From positions 1 through 15,307 of the forward strand of contig JAEYWK010000089.1 in assembly GCA_023431345.1 (NCBI GenBank): a DNA stretch of 15,307 nt, in the 5' to 3' direction. Below the pieces are notes generated by a model. That model was not told where the DNA came from, did not search any database, and saw only the letters and a list, made by a program, of their open reading frames with translations. This DNA comes from Pseudomonadota bacterium (lineage in GTDB: Bacteria > Myxococcota_A > Polyangia > Polyangiales > Polyangiaceae). The translations under genes and the position numbers were made by a program. Every line of letters starts with the position of its first letter. Positions within the stretch are counted from its first letter, which is position 1. Of this stretch, positions 14,001 through 15,307 are shown one piece after another.

Positions 14001-14513
14001 ATGGCTCTCACCATGGGGCAACAGCTCACGACTCGCCTGCTCAGCTTCTTCGTCCTCTTCGCGCTCGTCGGCTGCGATCACGCCACCAAGGGCGTCGCCA
14101 AATCCGAGCTGGAGACGGGCGGCGCCCGCGCGGTCATCGACGGCGTCGTGAGCCTGCGTTACGTCGAGAATACCGACGTGGCGTTCAACGCCTTGCGCTT
14201 CATCCCCGAGCACATTCGCTTCCCCGGCTTGCTCGTGACGGGCGCGCTCGCCGTGGTCGCGCTCGCCCTGCTGCTCTTCCGCGCGCGCGCCAAAATCGGC
14301 CTGCCGCTCGTCGCGCTGATCCTCGTCACCGCGGGCGCCATCGGCAACTACCTCGACCGCCTCTTCCGCGGCTACGTCGTCGACTTCGTTCACCTCCAGT
14401 ACTGGCCCGTCTTCAACGTCGCCGACGTCTACGTCACGATCGGCTACGGCCTCGCCGCGTGGCTCCTCTTCGTGCAACGTCGCTCATTGCAGCAGTCTCT
14501 CTTCTCTTCTTGA
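14001..14513 (+). CDS. lspA: Lipoprotein signal peptidase (signal peptidase II)
   Basis: 170 residues, four membrane helices (~12-28, 75-93, 98-116, 143-160). LspA cuts prolipoprotein signal peptides before the lipidated Cys at the periplasmic face of the inner membrane. Motifs: CDHATK (25-30), RYVENTDVAF (53-62), AGAIGNYLDRLFRGYVVDF (111-129) with catalytic Asp119, and FNVADVYVTIG (138-148) with catalytic Asp142. The usual NxGxAF segment is changed to ENTDVAF. LVGC (22-25) happens to form a lipobox-like sequence. The ATG at 14001 is chosen; an ATG at 14013 or a TTG at 13980 are alternatives, and none has a strong ribosome site. It is a lone gene, but six predicted substrates are encoded nearby. 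A GC hairpin follows the stop. Myxobacteria often carry several lspA copies, so this may be one of several. Confidence 0.94.
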   Translation: MALTMGQQLTTRLLSFFVLFALVGCDHATKGVAKSELETGGARAVIDGVVSLRYVENTDVAFNALRFIPEHIRFPGLLVTGALAVVALALLLFRARAKIGLPLVALILVTAGAIGNYLDRLFRGYVVDFVHLQYWPVFNVADVYVTIGYGLAAWLLFVQRRSLQQSLFSS

Positions 14514-14520
14514 TGCCCCC

Positions 14521-14544
14521 GCGCCGCGCGTCACTGCGCGGCGC
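14521..14544. terminator. GC-rich hairpin after lspA
   Basis: GCGCCGCGC and GCGCGGCGC form a perfect 9-bp stem with a 6-base loop, starting 7 bases after the lspA stop. There is no T tract, so it may stabilise the mRNA end or act with other factors rather than as a classical intrinsic terminator. Confidence 0.6.
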
Positions 14545-14647
14545 ATGACCGGTCGCCGTCCTCGGCTCGCTGACGCGAGCCTGCGGGTGCGCCCACCACC
14601 CCCAAACCTGTTGCTCGGCCCGTGCTCGCTCCGTGCTCGCCTTCGGC

Positions 14648-14681
14648 TGCGCGCGGGGCTTGCGCGCGGGGGCCTGCGCGG
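14648..14681. repeat. Short G/C direct repeats
   Basis: TGCGCGCGGGG occurs at 14648-14658 and again at 14661-14671, and a third start (TGCGCGG) is at 14675-14681, with a period of 13-14 bases. It looks like simple slippage in non-coding DNA. Confidence 0.5.
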
Positions 14682-15080
14682 CCAGGTGGAGGTGGTCGTC
14701 TTCTCCTCTCCACCGGTGAGGGGTTCGTGACGAAGAGATGGGAGCCGGCAGCAGTTGGCGCACGGACGAGCGTTGTTTGTTGCTTGGCGTTGTCGTTCCT
14801 GCGCCGACCTCCAGCTGTCACGGAGCCTGCGCCTGGGTGGCTGCGCTCGGCCGCACGCCGCGCGCCGGAGGCACCATGCGCAGTCACCACCAAAAACGCC
14901 AAGCTGCCCAGACAGCCATGTTTACCCTCGCGCGCCGATCCCTGCGCGAGTTCATCTATTCCGCACTTGGGTATGATCCTGCTCAGCGTGTTCCGCCCCA
15001 GTGGAAGCAGCTAAACGACCGGATGATCCTGAACACCGCTCCGCGCGGCTATTTTAGCGTGTTCAAGGGGCAGCGTGTCA

Positions 15081-15143
15081 CCACCGGTTGGCCCGGGTGC
15101 CACTCTCACCGGGATCACCGGTTGCCAGGGAGCCAGCCGGTGG
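15081..15143. repeat. Nested inverted repeat
   Basis: CCACCGGTTGGC (15081-15092) pairs with GCCAGCCGGTGG (15132-15143): 11 of 12 Watson-Crick pairs, the other G-T. Inside, CCCGGGTG (15093-15099 region) can pair with CACCGGG (15107-15113) with one bulge, and a further CACCGGTTGCC lies at 15116-15126. It could be a REP-like element, a mobile-element end or a structured RNA. Confidence 0.45.
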
Positions 15144-15254
15144 CACGGAAGCACACGACCGCCCGCGGGCCGCGAGCGAGGACGAGCAAGTCGAAGTCGG
15201 GCTCTTCGAAAACCGGGGCTGCATCCCCTCCCGGTCGGGGCTTGGTGAGGTGAT

Positions 15255-15307
15255 TTAGCGTGGCGTGCGGTAGCCCTTGTCGTTGAAGATGAAGTGTTCT
15301 GCGCGCT
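15255..15307 (-). CDS. Possible C-terminal end of a minus-strand gene (partial)
   Basis: Reading the minus strand from the window edge gives RAEHFIFNDKGYRTPR and then TAA at 15255-15257. Most third codon positions are G or C, as in the genes of this window, and the residue mix is natural for a protein. Sixteen residues are too few to name a family, so this is only a hint that a gene enters from the right. Confidence 0.35.
   Translation of the reverse strand, partial: RAEHFIFNDKGYRTPR

Larger units (their letters stand above)
14545..15254. other. Intergenic region with no convincing gene
   Basis: About 700 bases in which every open frame on both strands gives an unlikely protein (rich in Arg, Pro and Ser, no recognisable motif). 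It holds a short G/C direct repeat (14648-14681), a less GC-rich patch at about 14918-15060 and a nested inverted repeat (15081-15143). A frame on the plus strand from the ATG at 14918 (MFTLARRSLREFIYSALGY) looks protein-like for some 50 codons, then turns into low-quality sequence. That could be a decayed gene fragment. No tRNA was recognised. Confidence 0.5.

Noticed and set aside
13934..14548. 204-codon frame overlapping lspA
   Set aside because: It is a very Arg-rich out-of-frame reading of lspA, whose own frame carries all signal peptidase II motifs.
14531..14902. Minus-strand frame of 123 codons after lspA
   Set aside because: The product is Arg/Pro/Ala low-complexity with no motif and no ribosome site; it overlaps the lspA hairpin.

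Overview
The window is GC-rich and densely coding. It looks like a chromosomal segment of a myxobacterium, most likely class Polyangia (Sorangium-like). The reasons are strong G/C at third codon positions, many lipoproteins whose lipidated Cys is followed by a long Gly/Ala/Ser/Thr linker, a DUF1592-DUF1552 protein pair, and a FecR-linked ECF sigma operon. This assignment rests on gene style only; there is no rRNA or marker gene.

Left part (1-5153, all on the minus strand, so read right to left): an ECF sigma factor with a C-terminal SnoaL-like domain (TIGR02960 type), a translationally coupled small cupin-like protein, a lipoprotein-type protein-L-isoaspartate methyltransferase, GTP cyclohydrolase I (folE), a Ppx/GppA phosphatase overlapping folE by ATGA, a Cys-rich lipoprotein built from two copies of an 8-Cys module, and the N-terminus of another Gly-rich lipoprotein that leaves the window. 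Short inverted repeats sit directly before two of the start codons.

Centre (5154-5351): a 198-bp divergent control region between two sigma factor genes, with an AT-rich island and a 10-bp palindrome.

Right-centre (5352-13363, plus strand): seven closely spaced genes encode an ECF sigma factor, a FecR-type anti-sigma with a TPR-like tail, a secreted beta-barrel-like protein, a GH27-fold lipoprotein with an NPCBM domain, a DUF1587/1595/1592/1588/1585 lipoprotein with a CxxCH motif, a Tat-exported DUF1552 protein and a small Cys-rich lipoprotein. I read this as one sigma-controlled envelope system. Its most striking member is the GH27 protein, in which both catalytic aspartates appear to be replaced (Val and Pro).

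Right end: a small helical protein on the minus strand, then lspA (signal peptidase II) on the plus strand, which fits the six predicted lipoproteins nearby. lspA is followed by a strong GC hairpin. From 14514 to 15254 I see no convincing gene, only repeats and a nested inverted repeat. The last 53 bases may hold the C-terminus of a minus-strand gene.
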